Below are positions 1-6,679 of a stretch of 12,199 bases of DNA, in pieces. Position 1 is the stretch's first letter. Every line of letters starts with the position of its first letter. The stretch lies in the NCBI GenBank assembly GCA_022360335.1, contig JAKSCZ010000524.1:1-12199 (forward strand), written 5' to 3'. This DNA is from Pseudomonadota bacterium (GTDB lineage: Bacteria; Pseudomonadota; Gammaproteobacteria; Steroidobacterales; Woeseiaceae). A model generated the notes under the pieces. It ran no database searches. It was not told the origin of the DNA and saw only the letters and a list, made by a program, of their open reading frames with translations. Position numbers and translations under genes: made by a program.

Positions 1-1137
1 GCGGATGTGTGCATAGCTGCCGCTGCGGCAGTGCTGAAGCATCTCGAGCGTCGGCGTCGCGGTCCCGAGGACGACCGGCACGTCGAGATGCTTCGCGCGC
101 ACGATGGCGAGATCGCGAGCCGAGTAGCGCAGCCCCTCCTGTTGCTTGAACGAGTGGTCGTGCTCCTCGTCGACGACGATCAGCCCGGGCCGCGCGAGCG
201 GCGTGAAGACCGCCGAGCGCGTACCGACGACGAGCCGTGCGGCGCCGGAACGCGCGGCGCGCCAGGCGGCGAGCCGCCGGACGTCCGTCAGGCCCGAGTG
301 CAACAGGGCCGGTTCGATGCCGAGCCGCTTGCGCAGCCGCGCGACGAGTTGCGGCGTCAGCCCGATTTCCGGGACGAGCACGAGCACCTGCCGGTCCTGC
401 TCGATCGCGTCCCGCATCCGGTGCAGGTAGACCTCGGTCTTGCCGCTGCCCGTAACGCCTTCGACGAGGTATGCACCGAAGCCGTCGCCCGCCCGCAGCG
501 CGGCGACGGCGGCCCGTTGCGCATCGTTGAGCTCGGGGCCGGCCGCCGCTTCCGGCGCGAGGGTCTCGTCGAACCCGGGCGCCGGGGTCTCGTGCCGGGC
601 GAGAAGCCCCTTGCCGAACAGCGCGCTCGCCGCCCTGCGCCAGGTCGGCAACAACTCGGTCAGGTGATCGGCCTCGACGCTGCCGCAGTCGACGACGGTC
701 TCCAGCAGCTCCGCCTGACGCGGTGCGCGTATGCCGAGCGCCTCGATGTCGACGGTGTCCGCAAGGTCGGTCGCAGCGATCGTTTCGACCGGCGGGCAGA
801 GGGGCTTGCCTTGCCGCAGGATCGCGGGAAGCGCTGCGGCCACCACCTCGCCGATCGGGTGGTGGTAGTAGTCGCTCGCGAAGCGGATCAGCCTGAGATC
901 GCCGGCCGACAGCAACGGCGCATCGTCCAGCGTCTCGCTGCAGCGGCGCAGTTTGTCCGCACCGACGGCCGAGTCCCCGGCATGCCCGAGGACCAGGCCG
1001 ACCCGGCGCCGGGGACCGAACGGAACGCGGACCCGGCTGCCGGGCAAGGGCGCGGGGCCGCCGGCGGGCGGCAGGTAGTCGAAGGCGCGGGACAAGGGCA
1101 CGTCGACGGCGATCTTGAGTACGGGCTGTTTGCTCAC
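1..1137 (-). CDS. priA: Primosomal protein N' (PriA helicase), N-terminal part, cut by window edge
   Basis: PriA is a 3'-5' DNA helicase that recognises stalled or repaired forks and reloads the replicative helicase. Read on the minus strand, 379 codons are present. The N-terminal DNA-binding region begins with SKQPVLKIAVDVPLSRAFDY, the usual PriA opening with a 'fDYL' motif. The helicase domain follows, with Walker A GVTGSGKTEVYLH at residues 227-239, a VLVLVPEIGLTPQ-type segment after it, Walker B VVDDEEHDHSFKQQEG-like with DEEH from about residue 323, and motif III LGTATP near residue 358. Family members have about 730 residues, so the zinc-binding cysteines and the C-terminal half lie beyond position 1. 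The GTG at 1137 is chosen because homology starts there and the codons upstream run into a stop (ATG TAA). No Shine-Dalgarno is visible. The gene is divergent from the sigma-factor operon. Identification is certain; the start is probable. Confidence 0.96.
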   Translation of the reverse strand, partial: MSKQPVLKIAVDVPLSRAFDYLPPAGGPAPLPGSRVRVPFGPRRRVGLVLGHAGDSAVGADKLRRCSETLDDAPLLSAGDLRLIRFASDYYHHPIGEVVAAALPAILRQGKPLCPPVETIAATDLADTVDIEALGIRAPRQAELLETVVDCGSVEADHLTELLPTWRRAASALFGKGLLARHETPAPGFDETLAPEAAAGPELNDAQRAAVAALRAGDGFGAYLVEGVTGSGKTEVYLHRMRDAIEQDRQVLVLVPEIGLTPQLVARLRKRLGIEPALLHSGLTDVRRLAAWRAARSGAARLVVGTRSAVFTPLARPGLIVVDEEHDHSFKQQEGLRYSARDLAIVRAKHLDVPVVLGTATPTLEMLQHCRSGSYAHIR

Positions 1138-1141
1138 AAAC

Positions 1142-1170
1142 TTTACATAATCCACCCGAAATCCTGTCAA
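1142..1170 (-). promoter_or_regulatory. Candidate sigma-70 promoter of priA, possibly leaderless
   Basis: On the minus strand a perfect TTGACA (1170-1165) is followed after 17 nt by TGTAAA (1147-1142), or after 15 nt by TATGTA (1149-1144). Either -10 box places transcription start at about 1135-1137, on the priA GTG itself, and no ribosome site is visible upstream of that GTG. The boxes are seen in the sequence; the leaderless reading is inference. Confidence 0.5.
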
Positions 1171-1239
1171 CCGGAGGCTTCGTTCGGGCGTTGTTTCAGG
1201 ACAGACACGGTAGATGACCTCATGACGGAGTCAAGGGAC

Positions 1240-1848
1240 ATGAACGCCTGCACCGCCGGTTTTGCGGTATCGTGGGCCGGCGAGCAATCGACAGGGACGC
1301 GGGCACTGCGACGAGAACAGCAACTCAACCGGTTTCTGGCCGACGTCGAGCGACGGGCGCTGCGTATCGCGGAGATCGCCGTGCGCGACCGGGACGATGC
1401 GCTGGACCTCGTGCAGGATGCGATGATCAGGCTGGCGCGCCGGTACGCCGACCGGGACGCCGCCGAATGGCCGCCGCTGTTCTATCGCATATTGCAGAAC
1501 GGCGTGCGCGACTGGCATCGCCGCCGGGCCGTGCGCAACCGCGTCATGGTGTGGTTCGGCCGCGCTTCGCGCGACGACGGCTACGACGCCGTTGCCGCGG
1601 CGCCCGACCCGTTCGGCCGGACGCCCGACGAGGAACTGGCCAACCGCGAGGCGATGGACGGTCTCGAGCGGGCCGTCCACGCGCTGCCGGGACGGCAGCG
1701 GGAGGCGTTCATGCTGAGGACCTTCGAAGGGCTCGACGTCGCGGGAACCGCCGCGGCCATGGGCTGCTCGGAGGGCAGCGTCAAGACGCACTACTCCCGT
1801 GCGGTACACTCGCTCAGGGAGGCCCTGGGAGACCACTATGAAGAATGA
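1240..1848 (+). CDS. ECF-like RNA polymerase sigma factor (sigma-70 family, regions 2 and 4)
   Basis: The 202-residue protein should direct RNA polymerase to a small regulon. Region 2 spans about residues 35-97 (ALDLVQDAMIRLARRY, then WPPLFYRILQNGVRDWHRRR). Region 4 spans about 140-197 (LERAVHALPGRQREAFMLR, then the helix-turn-helix VAGTAAAMGCSEGSVKTHYS). The linker of about 40 residues (100-138) is somewhat long for an ECF factor. Regions 1.2 and 3 are absent, as in group 4 factors. I chose ATG 1240 because GGAG lies 9 nt upstream; an in-frame ATG at 1222 has no comparable site. The gene is first of four genes joined by 11-nt overlaps, and the next encodes a single-pass membrane protein, which fits a sigma/anti-sigma pair. 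In many proteobacteria this sigma factor precedes DUF3619 and DUF3106 genes (family knowledge). The regulon is unknown and I find no convincing promoter in front. Confidence 0.9.
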   Translation: MNACTAGFAVSWAGEQSTGTRALRREQQLNRFLADVERRALRIAEIAVRDRDDALDLVQDAMIRLARRYADRDAAEWPPLFYRILQNGVRDWHRRRAVRNRVMVWFGRASRDDGYDAVAAAPDPFGRTPDEELANREAMDGLERAVHALPGRQREAFMLRTFEGLDVAGTAAAMGCSEGSVKTHYSRAVHSLREALGDHYEE

Positions 1849-2194
1849 GTGGGAACGAGACACCGCGCACAGGGCGAAAGCCCTGTTCGACGAGTCGGTG
1901 GAAGCGCTCGACGGTGCGACCCTGTCGGCGCTCAACCGGAGCCGGCACCGGGCGCTGGAGGAACTCGCGCGGCCGCGACCGCGGTGGATGCGATGGGCGC
2001 CGGCAGCCGGCATGGCGGCCGCCGTCGCGCTGGCCGTCCTGCTGACCCTTCCCGGGCCCGCCCGGATCGACGTGCTGCCGGCGACGGTCGCGGACGTGGA
2101 AATCCTGCTCGGCGACGAGAGTTTCGAGATGCTTGAGGATCTCGAGTTCTACGCGCTGATCGACGCGCTCGAAAGCGGGAGCGATGTCGGCTGA
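1838..2194 (+). CDS. DUF3619-like single-pass membrane protein, candidate anti-sigma factor
   Basis: This 118-residue protein has a charged N-terminal half (1-50) with a helical HRAKALFDESVEALDGATLS segment and a following arginine-rich stretch. One hydrophobic helix lies at about 52-71, and a short acidic tail follows (DVEILLGDESFEMLEDLEFY). The arginine-rich face before the helix predicts the N-terminus inside the cytoplasm and the tail in the periplasm, the topology of many anti-sigma factors. DUF3619 is the family I recognise from its position directly after the sigma gene and from the tail style (acidic, ending near 'lEFYxxl'); its biochemical role is not established as far as I know. 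The start ATG 1838 has GGGAG 6 nt upstream and overlaps the sigma gene by 11 nt, which suggests coupled translation. Longer in-frame starts fall inside the sigma coding sequence. The anti-sigma role is inference. Confidence 0.8.
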   Translation: MKNEWERDTAHRAKALFDESVEALDGATLSALNRSRHRALEELARPRPRWMRWAPAAGMAAAVALAVLLTLPGPARIDVLPATVADVEILLGDESFEMLEDLEFYALIDALESGSDVG

Positions 2195-2417
2195 GCGGTT
2201 CGCCCTCCTCGTCTGCGGTCTGTGCGCGGCGTCGGCCGCGGTCGCGGGCGACGACGAGGCGCCGCCCGAAGCGGAGTTCCTCGAATACCTCGGCATGTGG
2301 GAGGAGACGGACGCAGACTGGCTGGTCCTCGACGAGATCAGGGTGGCCGAGACGGGCGAGCGGAGCGATGCCGCACCCGAGGGTGAGGAATCGCCGGAGA
2401 AGACGGATGAAACTTAG
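2184..2417 (+). CDS. Small exported acidic protein, unknown function
   Basis: The 77-residue protein opens with a signal peptide (MSAERFALLVCGLCAASAAVA, plausible cleavage after AVA near residue 22). The mature part is acidic, about 55 residues, and carries EAEFLEYLGMWEETDADWL with aromatic residues, then a low-complexity tail rich in Glu, Asp, Ser and Thr. I recognise no domain. Cysteines 11 and 14 lie inside the signal peptide and no proper lipobox is visible. Its place between a DUF3619 gene and a DUF3106 gene, with 11-nt overlaps on both sides, argues that it is a real gene and works with them in the envelope. A GGGAG sequence sits only 2 nt before the ATG, so translation probably depends on coupling to the upstream gene. 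Function is unknown. Confidence 0.75.
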   Translation: MSAERFALLVCGLCAASAAVAGDDEAPPEAEFLEYLGMWEETDADWLVLDEIRVAETGERSDAAPEGEESPEKTDET

Positions 2418-2880
2418 ACGGCTTGTATTGGTGACGGCACTGCTGATGGCCGGCACGGCAGGCGCCGACGATCGCGGCCTGAGCTGGGACGAACTCGAGC
2501 CGGAGCAGCAACGCGTGCTGATCCGGTTCGAGGACGGCTGGGACGCATTGCCCGCCGATCGCCGGGAACGCCTGGCGCGCGGCGCGGCGCGCTGGGCGGG
2601 CATGACGCCCGAGCAGCGCGAGGAGGCACGGCGGCGCTTCTCGGCCTGGCGCGAGCTGTCCGACGAGCGGCGCGCCGTCATCCGCGAACGCGCCGAGATC
2701 TTCCGCAGCCTGTCCCCAGAGGACCAGCGCCGTATCCGCGACAACTACCGGCGTTTCCGCCAGATGCATCACGACCGGCGCGAGATGCTGCGCGACCGCT
2801 ATCGCCGCATGACGCCCGAGCAGCGTCAGCGACTGCGGGACCGGCCCAGGGAGCGTCCGAGAAGCCGCTCGCGCGACTGA
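2407..2880 (+). CDS. DUF3106 periplasmic protein with TPEQR-type helical repeats
   Basis: The 157-residue protein has a signal peptide (MKLRRLVLVTALLMAGTAGA, cleavage near residue 20), so it should act in the periplasm. The mature part is very rich in Arg and Glu and built of short helical repeats with a similar core: EPEQQRVL (31), LPADRRERL (48), MTPEQREEARRRF (66), LSDERRAVI (84), LSPEDQRRIRDNYRRF (102) and MTPEQRQRLRDR (135). This pattern is characteristic of DUF3106. It also resembles the Arg/Glu helical design of periplasmic metal or stress sensors of the CnrX/CpxP type, but no His/Cys metal site is evident beyond MHHDRR at 120-125. GGAGAAG lies about 5-8 nt before the ATG, and the gene overlaps the upstream one by 11 nt. 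It is the last gene of the sigma operon. A role as signal input or regulon output is inference. Confidence 0.85.
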   Translation: MKLRRLVLVTALLMAGTAGADDRGLSWDELEPEQQRVLIRFEDGWDALPADRRERLARGAARWAGMTPEQREEARRRFSAWRELSDERRAVIRERAEIFRSLSPEDQRRIRDNYRRFRQMHHDRREMLRDRYRRMTPEQRQRLRDRPRERPRSRSRD

Positions 2881-2903
2881 CCTTCGATTGCGGAAAGTCC
2901 TTA

Positions 2904-2932
2904 CGAAAAGGCCGCCGGATAGCGGTCTTTCG
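2904..2932 (+). terminator. Candidate terminator after the sigma operon
   Basis: CGAAAAGGCCGC and GCGGTCTTTCG form an imperfect hairpin around a CGGATA loop, 23 nt after the DUF3106 stop and followed by CCTTTGTG. The stem has a one-base bulge and the T-run is short, so this is a weak intrinsic terminator at best. Confidence 0.45.
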
Positions 2933-2935
2933 CCT

Positions 2936-2964
2936 TTGTGCGCGTGGTTGCCCTTCGCTACACT
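2936..2964 (+). promoter_or_regulatory. Candidate promoter of pntAB
   Basis: TTGTGC (2936-2941) and TACACT (2959-2964) are separated by 17 nt and lie just after the terminator hairpin, giving a leader of about 18-20 nt. AGAAGGAG (2976-2983 region) then sits 6 nt before the pntA ATG. The -35 box is poor, so the call rests mainly on position. Confidence 0.4.
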
Positions 2965-2988
2965 CCCGCAGTCCAGAAGGAGTGACCC

Positions 2989-4530
2989 ATGCTGATAGGT
3001 GTACCCAGAGAGATCTGCGAGGGCGAACGCCGTGTCGCGACGACCCCGGACGTAGCGGCCCAGCTGATGAAACTCGGCTTCGACGTGGCCGTCGAATCCG
3101 GCGCCGGGGAAGCCGCGAGTTTCTCCGACGACGCTTACCGCGACGCCGGCTGTGAGGTGATCGAATCCGCCGGGGAGCTGTGGGCCAGAGCCGACATCGT
3201 CCTGAAAGTCCGTGCGCCCGAGGGCGACGAAACGGGTCGCCTGCGCGACGGCCAGACGATGATCGGCTTCGTCTGGCCGGGCCAGAACCCGGCGCTGCTC
3301 GAGCAGCTCGCGAAGAGCGGCGGCACGGTCATGGCGATGGACAGCGTGCCGCGCATCTCGCGCGCCCAGAAAGTCGACGCACTGAGTTCGATGGCGAACA
3401 TCGCGGGCTACCGCGCCGTCGTCGAGGCGGCACAGCATTTCGGACGCTTTTTCATGGGCCAGATCACGGCCGCGGGCAAAGTGCCGCCGGCCAGGGTCCT
3501 CGTCATCGGCGCCGGCGTTGCGGGCCTGGCGGCGATCGGCGCCGCGAAGAGCATGGGAGCGATCGTGCGTTCCTTCGACACGCGGCCCGAGGTCAAGGAG
3601 CAGGTCGAGTCGATGGACGCCGAATTCCTGATGCTCGACTTCGAGGACGACGGCGACGGGTCCGGCTCGGGCGGCTACGCCAGGGTCATGTCGGAGGAGT
3701 TCATCGAGGCCGAAATGGAACTGTTCGCCGAGCAGGCGAAGGACGTCGACGTCATCATCACGACCGCACTGATTCCGGGCAAGCCGGCGCCGAAACTGAT
3801 CACGGCGGAGACGGCCCGCTCGATGAAAGACGGCAGCGTCATCGTCGATCTTGCCGCCGAGCAGGGCGGCAACTGCGAACTCACGGTGCCGGGCGAGGTG
3901 ACCGTCGACAACGGCGTGACGATCATCGCCTATACCGACCTGCCGAGCCGCCTGGCCGCGCAGTCGTCGCAGCTCTACGCGACGAACCTCCGTCATCTGC
4001 TGGCCGACCTGACCCCCGGGAAAGACGGCAACATCGTCGTCGACATGGAGGACGAGGTCATCCGCGGTGCAACGATCTGCAAGGACGGCGAGACGACCTG
4101 GCCGCCGCCGGTCGTCGAGGTGTCCGCCGCGTCGGCCGAAGCCGCGCCGGCACCCGCACCGGCCGCAGAGCCGGCCGGCGAAAGGAAATCGGTCGTGGGC
4201 CCGCTCGTCGGCATGCTCGCGGGCGGCCTCGCGCTGCTCGGACTCGGCGCCGTCGCGCCTGCGTCGTTCATGGCCCACTTTACGGTCTTCGTGCTCGCCT
4301 GCTTCGTCGGCTACATGGTCATCTGGAACGTGACGCCGGCATTGCACACGCCGCTCATGAGCGTGACCAACGCGATCTCGAGCATCATCATCATCGGCGC
4401 GCTGCTACAGATCAGCTCGACCGACAAGCTCATCATGTGGATCGCCGTCGCGACCGCGGGCGTCACGGCCGTGAATATCGCGGGCGGCTTCGCCGTCACG
4501 CGCCGTATGCTCGAAATGTTCAGGAAGTGA
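2989..4530 (+). CDS. pntA: NAD(P) transhydrogenase subunit alpha (dI plus membrane dIIa)
   Basis: With PntB this forms the inner-membrane transhydrogenase that uses proton flow to reduce NADP+ with NADH. The 513 residues match the undivided Escherichia-type alpha subunit (about 510). The NAD(H)-binding domain I covers residues 1 to about 375, with the opening IGVPREICEGERRVATTP, the RAQKVDALSSMANIAGYRA segment (125-143), the nucleotide fold VLVIGAGVAGLAAIGAAKSM from residue 170, and LIPGKPAPKLIT at 261-272. An Ala/Pro-rich linker follows (about 377-397). Four membrane helices are visible at about 402-424, 428-446, 454-475 and 480-503, including WNVTPALHTPLMSVTNAIS (446-464), which is strongly conserved. 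The start is supported by GGAG 6-7 nt upstream. pntB follows after 7 nt, so the two are one operon. Nothing in the sequence suggests loss of function. Confidence 0.98.
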   Translation: MLIGVPREICEGERRVATTPDVAAQLMKLGFDVAVESGAGEAASFSDDAYRDAGCEVIESAGELWARADIVLKVRAPEGDETGRLRDGQTMIGFVWPGQNPALLEQLAKSGGTVMAMDSVPRISRAQKVDALSSMANIAGYRAVVEAAQHFGRFFMGQITAAGKVPPARVLVIGAGVAGLAAIGAAKSMGAIVRSFDTRPEVKEQVESMDAEFLMLDFEDDGDGSGSGGYARVMSEEFIEAEMELFAEQAKDVDVIITTALIPGKPAPKLITAETARSMKDGSVIVDLAAEQGGNCELTVPGEVTVDNGVTIIAYTDLPSRLAAQSSQLYATNLRHLLADLTPGKDGNIVVDMEDEVIRGATICKDGETTWPPPVVEVSAASAEAAPAPAPAAEPAGERKSVVGPLVGMLAGGLALLGLGAVAPASFMAHFTVFVLACFVGYMVIWNVTPALHTPLMSVTNAISSIIIIGALLQISSTDKLIMWIAVATAGVTAVNIAGGFAVTRRMLEMFRK

Positions 4531-4537
4531 GGCCGTC

Positions 4538-5938
4538 ATGATCAACGAAGGCATCGTAAACGTTTCGTACATCATTGCGACGATCCTGTTCATCCTGGCG
4601 CTCGGCGGCCTTTCCAACCAGGAAACGGCGCGCCGCGGCAACTGGTACGGCATCGTCGGTATGGCGATCGCGCTGCTCGCGACCGTCTTCGGCGAAGTCA
4701 CGGCCCAATACGACAAACTGATCGTCGCGCTGCTCGTCGGCGGCACCGTGGGCCTGATACTCGCGCGCCGCGTACAGATGACGCAGATGCCCGAGCTCGT
4801 CGCCATCCTGCACAGCCTCGTCGGCCTCGCAGCCGTCGCCGTCGGTTTCGCGAACTTCATGGACCCGGCGCGCCTGGCGCACTACGCGGGCGTGGAACTG
4901 ACGATCCACGACATCGAAACCTACATCGGCGTACTCATCGGCGCCGTGACGTTCTCGGGCTCGGTCATCGCATTCGGCAAACTGTCCGGCAGGATCAGCG
5001 GCAATCCGCTGATCCTGCCGGCGCGTCACTGGCTGAACCTGTTGCTCCTGCTCGGTTCGATTTACTACGGCTACGAGTTCGTCGTGCAGTCGGTCGAAGG
5101 CGGAGGTCTGATGCCCCTGATCATCATGACCGTGCTCGCCCTGCTGTTCGGCATGCACATGGTCATGGCCATCGGCGGCGCCGACATGCCGGTCGTCGTC
5201 TCGATGCTCAACAGCTACTCCGGCTGGGCTGCGTCGGCGACGGGCTTCATGCTCGGCAACGATCTGCTGATCGTGACCGGTGCGCTGGTCGGGTCCAGCG
5301 GCGCGATTCTCAGTTACATCATGTGCCGTGCGATGAACCGCAGGTTCCTGGCCGTCATCGCCGGCGGCTTCGGTACCGGCGGCGGCGGCGCGGCCGGGGG
5401 CGGCGAGCAGCAGGGCGAGGTCGCGCCGGTCGATGCGGCCGAGACGGCGGCGCTGCTGTCGAATGCGAAAGAAGTCATGATCATTCCGGGTTACGGCATG
5501 GCCGTCGCCCAGGCGCAGCATACGGTCTTCGAGATCACCAGGACGCTGCGCGAGAAAGGCGTCAACGTGCGCTTCGGCATCCACCCGGTCGCGGGACGCA
5601 TGCCCGGCCACATGAACGTGCTGCTCGCCGAAGCGAAGGTGCCGTACGACATCGTATTCGAGATGGACGAGGTCAACGAGGACTTCCCCGACGTCGACGT
5701 GTCGGTCGTGATCGGCGCCAACGACATCGTCAACCCGTCCGCGCTGACGGATCCCGACAGCCCGATTGCGGGCATGCCGGTTCTCGAGTGCTGGAAGGGG
5801 AAGGTCTCGATCGTGCTCAAGCGCAGCATGGCGACGGGTTACGCCGGCGTGCAGAACCCGCTGTTCTTCCTCGATAACACGCGTATGTTGTTCGGTGACG
5901 CGAAAGCGACGCTCGACGAGGTTTTAAAGGCCCTCTGA
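4538..5938 (+). CDS. pntB: NAD(P) transhydrogenase subunit beta (membrane dIIb plus NADP-binding dIII)
   Basis: The 466-residue beta subunit carries the rest of the proton channel and the NADP(H) site. About eight or nine hydrophobic helices fill residues 5-278. The channel histidine of the family is visible as His92 in ELVAILHSLVGLAAV. The conserved GGADMPVVVSMLNSYSGWAA loop is at 213-232. A Gly-rich linker (277-290) leads to the NADP-binding domain: PGYGMAVAQAQ at 317-327 (the variant nucleotide loop), GIHPVAGRMPGHMNVLLAEA (347-366), GANDIVNP at 393-400 and KRSMATGYAGVQNPLFF at 428-444. The length agrees with the family (about 462). GGAAGTGAGG overlapping the pntA stop serves as ribosome site. 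The next gene starts only 38 nt downstream with no clear terminator between, so read-through into the HNH gene is possible. Confidence 0.98.
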   Translation: MINEGIVNVSYIIATILFILALGGLSNQETARRGNWYGIVGMAIALLATVFGEVTAQYDKLIVALLVGGTVGLILARRVQMTQMPELVAILHSLVGLAAVAVGFANFMDPARLAHYAGVELTIHDIETYIGVLIGAVTFSGSVIAFGKLSGRISGNPLILPARHWLNLLLLLGSIYYGYEFVVQSVEGGGLMPLIIMTVLALLFGMHMVMAIGGADMPVVVSMLNSYSGWAASATGFMLGNDLLIVTGALVGSSGAILSYIMCRAMNRRFLAVIAGGFGTGGGGAAGGGEQQGEVAPVDAAETAALLSNAKEVMIIPGYGMAVAQAQHTVFEITRTLREKGVNVRFGIHPVAGRMPGHMNVLLAEAKVPYDIVFEMDEVNEDFPDVDVSVVIGANDIVNPSALTDPDSPIAGMPVLECWKGKVSIVLKRSMATGYAGVQNPLFFLDNTRMLFGDAKATLDEVLKAL

Positions 5939-5951
5939 ATCTTGTAATAAT
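5922..5951 (+). promoter_or_regulatory. Weak candidate promoter of the HNH gene
   Basis: TTTTAA (5922-5927) and TAATAA (5945-5950, overlapping AATAAT) are 17 nt apart at the very end of pntB. Initiation from it would start near 5957, at the first base of the hairpin that covers the HNH start codon. The AT-rich -10 stands out against the high-GC background; the -35 is poor. Confidence 0.3.
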
Positions 5952-5955
5952 GCGC

Positions 5956-5980
5956 GCATAAGCTCCGGAGCCGCTTATGC
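5956..5980 (+). promoter_or_regulatory. Perfect hairpin enclosing the start codon and ribosome site of the HNH gene
   Basis: GCATAAGC (5956-5963) pairs perfectly with GCTTATGC (5973-5980) around a 9-nt loop, TCCGGAGCC. The loop contains GGAG (5967-5970), 6 nt before the ATG at 5977-5979, and the ATG itself lies in the right stem. An alternative palindrome, GCTCCGGAGC (5962-5971), competes with the first. Such a structure in the RNA should limit initiation of translation. The pairing is seen; the regulatory role is inference. Confidence 0.5.
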
Positions 5981-6630
5981 TTGCAGGTCTCGCATCGGAC
6001 ATATCGCAACAGGTCCTCCGGACCGACGTTGCCGGCATGCCGCTCGAGTGGATCGACTACCGCGAAGCGGTGCGTCTGTATCACTCAGAGCAGGTAGCCT
6101 ACGACTGCGGCACGCGGCTCTACTCGGTCTTCGGCGGGTACAGCTCGATCGACGGCAGCCGCAGCCGTATCGACGTCAACTCGATCATCGCGACGCACGG
6201 CACGAGCAAGAGCCTCGCGAAGAACCGCGCTCATTACGTCCCGCCGCTGAACAACCGTACCTTGTTCAAGCGCGACGCGAATCTGTGCCTTTACTGCGGC
6301 ATGCGCTTCATGACGCGCGACCTGACGCGCGATCACATCACGCCCGTCTCGCGGGGCGGCACCGATACCTGGAACAACGTCGCCACGGCCTGTCGTCGCT
6401 GCAACAACTACAAAGGCGGGCGCACGCCCGAACAGGCCGCGATGCAGCTGATCGCCGTCCCGTTCACGCCGAACTACGCGGAGTACATCTATCTCAAGGG
6501 CCGGCGCGTCCTGGCCGACCAGATGCAGTACCTGCTCGCGCATATTCCGCGATCGAGTCCGCTGCATGCGCGGCTGTCGGATCACCTCGAGAGCGGCGAG
6601 GAGATCGTCGAAGTCCATTACCACGATTGA
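5977..6630 (+). CDS. HNH endonuclease domain protein
   Basis: The 217-residue protein has a C-terminal-central HNH nuclease fold with a zinc-binding CxxC pair on each side. CLYCG (Cys104, Cys107) comes first, then the catalytic LTRDHITPVSRGGTDTWNN (116-134, with Asp119-His120 and the Asn pair 133-134), and CRRCNNYKG (Cys139, Cys142) closes the domain. All key residues are present. The N-terminal 100 residues (starting LASDISQQVLRTDVAGMPLE) have no domain I recognise, but this two-part layout occurs in a widespread proteobacterial HNH family of unknown role. No restriction, phage or toxin partner is nearby. The tail beyond 160 contains a YIYLKGRRVLADQMQYLL segment. Start ATG 5977 has GGAG at 6 nt but is buried in a hairpin. 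The gene may be read from pntAB or from its own weak promoter. Its stop codon belongs to a short sequence duplicated downstream. Confidence 0.88.
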   Translation: MLAGLASDISQQVLRTDVAGMPLEWIDYREAVRLYHSEQVAYDCGTRLYSVFGGYSSIDGSRSRIDVNSIIATHGTSKSLAKNRAHYVPPLNNRTLFKRDANLCLYCGMRFMTRDLTRDHITPVSRGGTDTWNNVATACRRCNNYKGGRTPEQAAMQLIAVPFTPNYAEYIYLKGRRVLADQMQYLLAHIPRSSPLHARLSDHLESGEEIVEVHYHD

Positions 6631-6633
6631 CGT

Positions 6634-6655
6634 GTAGGAGCGGCTTCAGCCGCGA
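6634..6655 (+). repeat. REP-type palindrome, copy 1
   Basis: The core AGGAGCGGCTTCAGCCGCGA carries the perfect inverted repeat GCGGC-TTCA-GCCGC. Its sequence is typical of the REP families common in Pseudomonas and Xanthomonadales (established knowledge). It lies 4 nt after the HNH stop and may stabilise or end that transcript. Copies 2 and 3 are in this same window. Confidence 0.85.
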
Positions 6656-6679
6656 GAAAGGTGCATTGTCTCGATTGAC

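Noticed and set aside
7..1239. Long plus-strand open frame fused in front of the sigma factor gene
   Set aside because: Up to about 1140 it is the antisense of priA, whose minus-strand frame shows clear helicase motifs. Only the part from 1240 on is the sigma factor.
2338..4347. Minus-strand open frame of about 669 codons
   Set aside because: It is Arg/Asp/His-rich shadow sequence antisense to DUF3106 and pntA, typical of high-GC coding DNA, with no recognisable motif.
4520..5611. Minus-strand open frame of about 363 codons
   Set aside because: Shadow of pntB; composition is low-complexity His/Asp/Arg.
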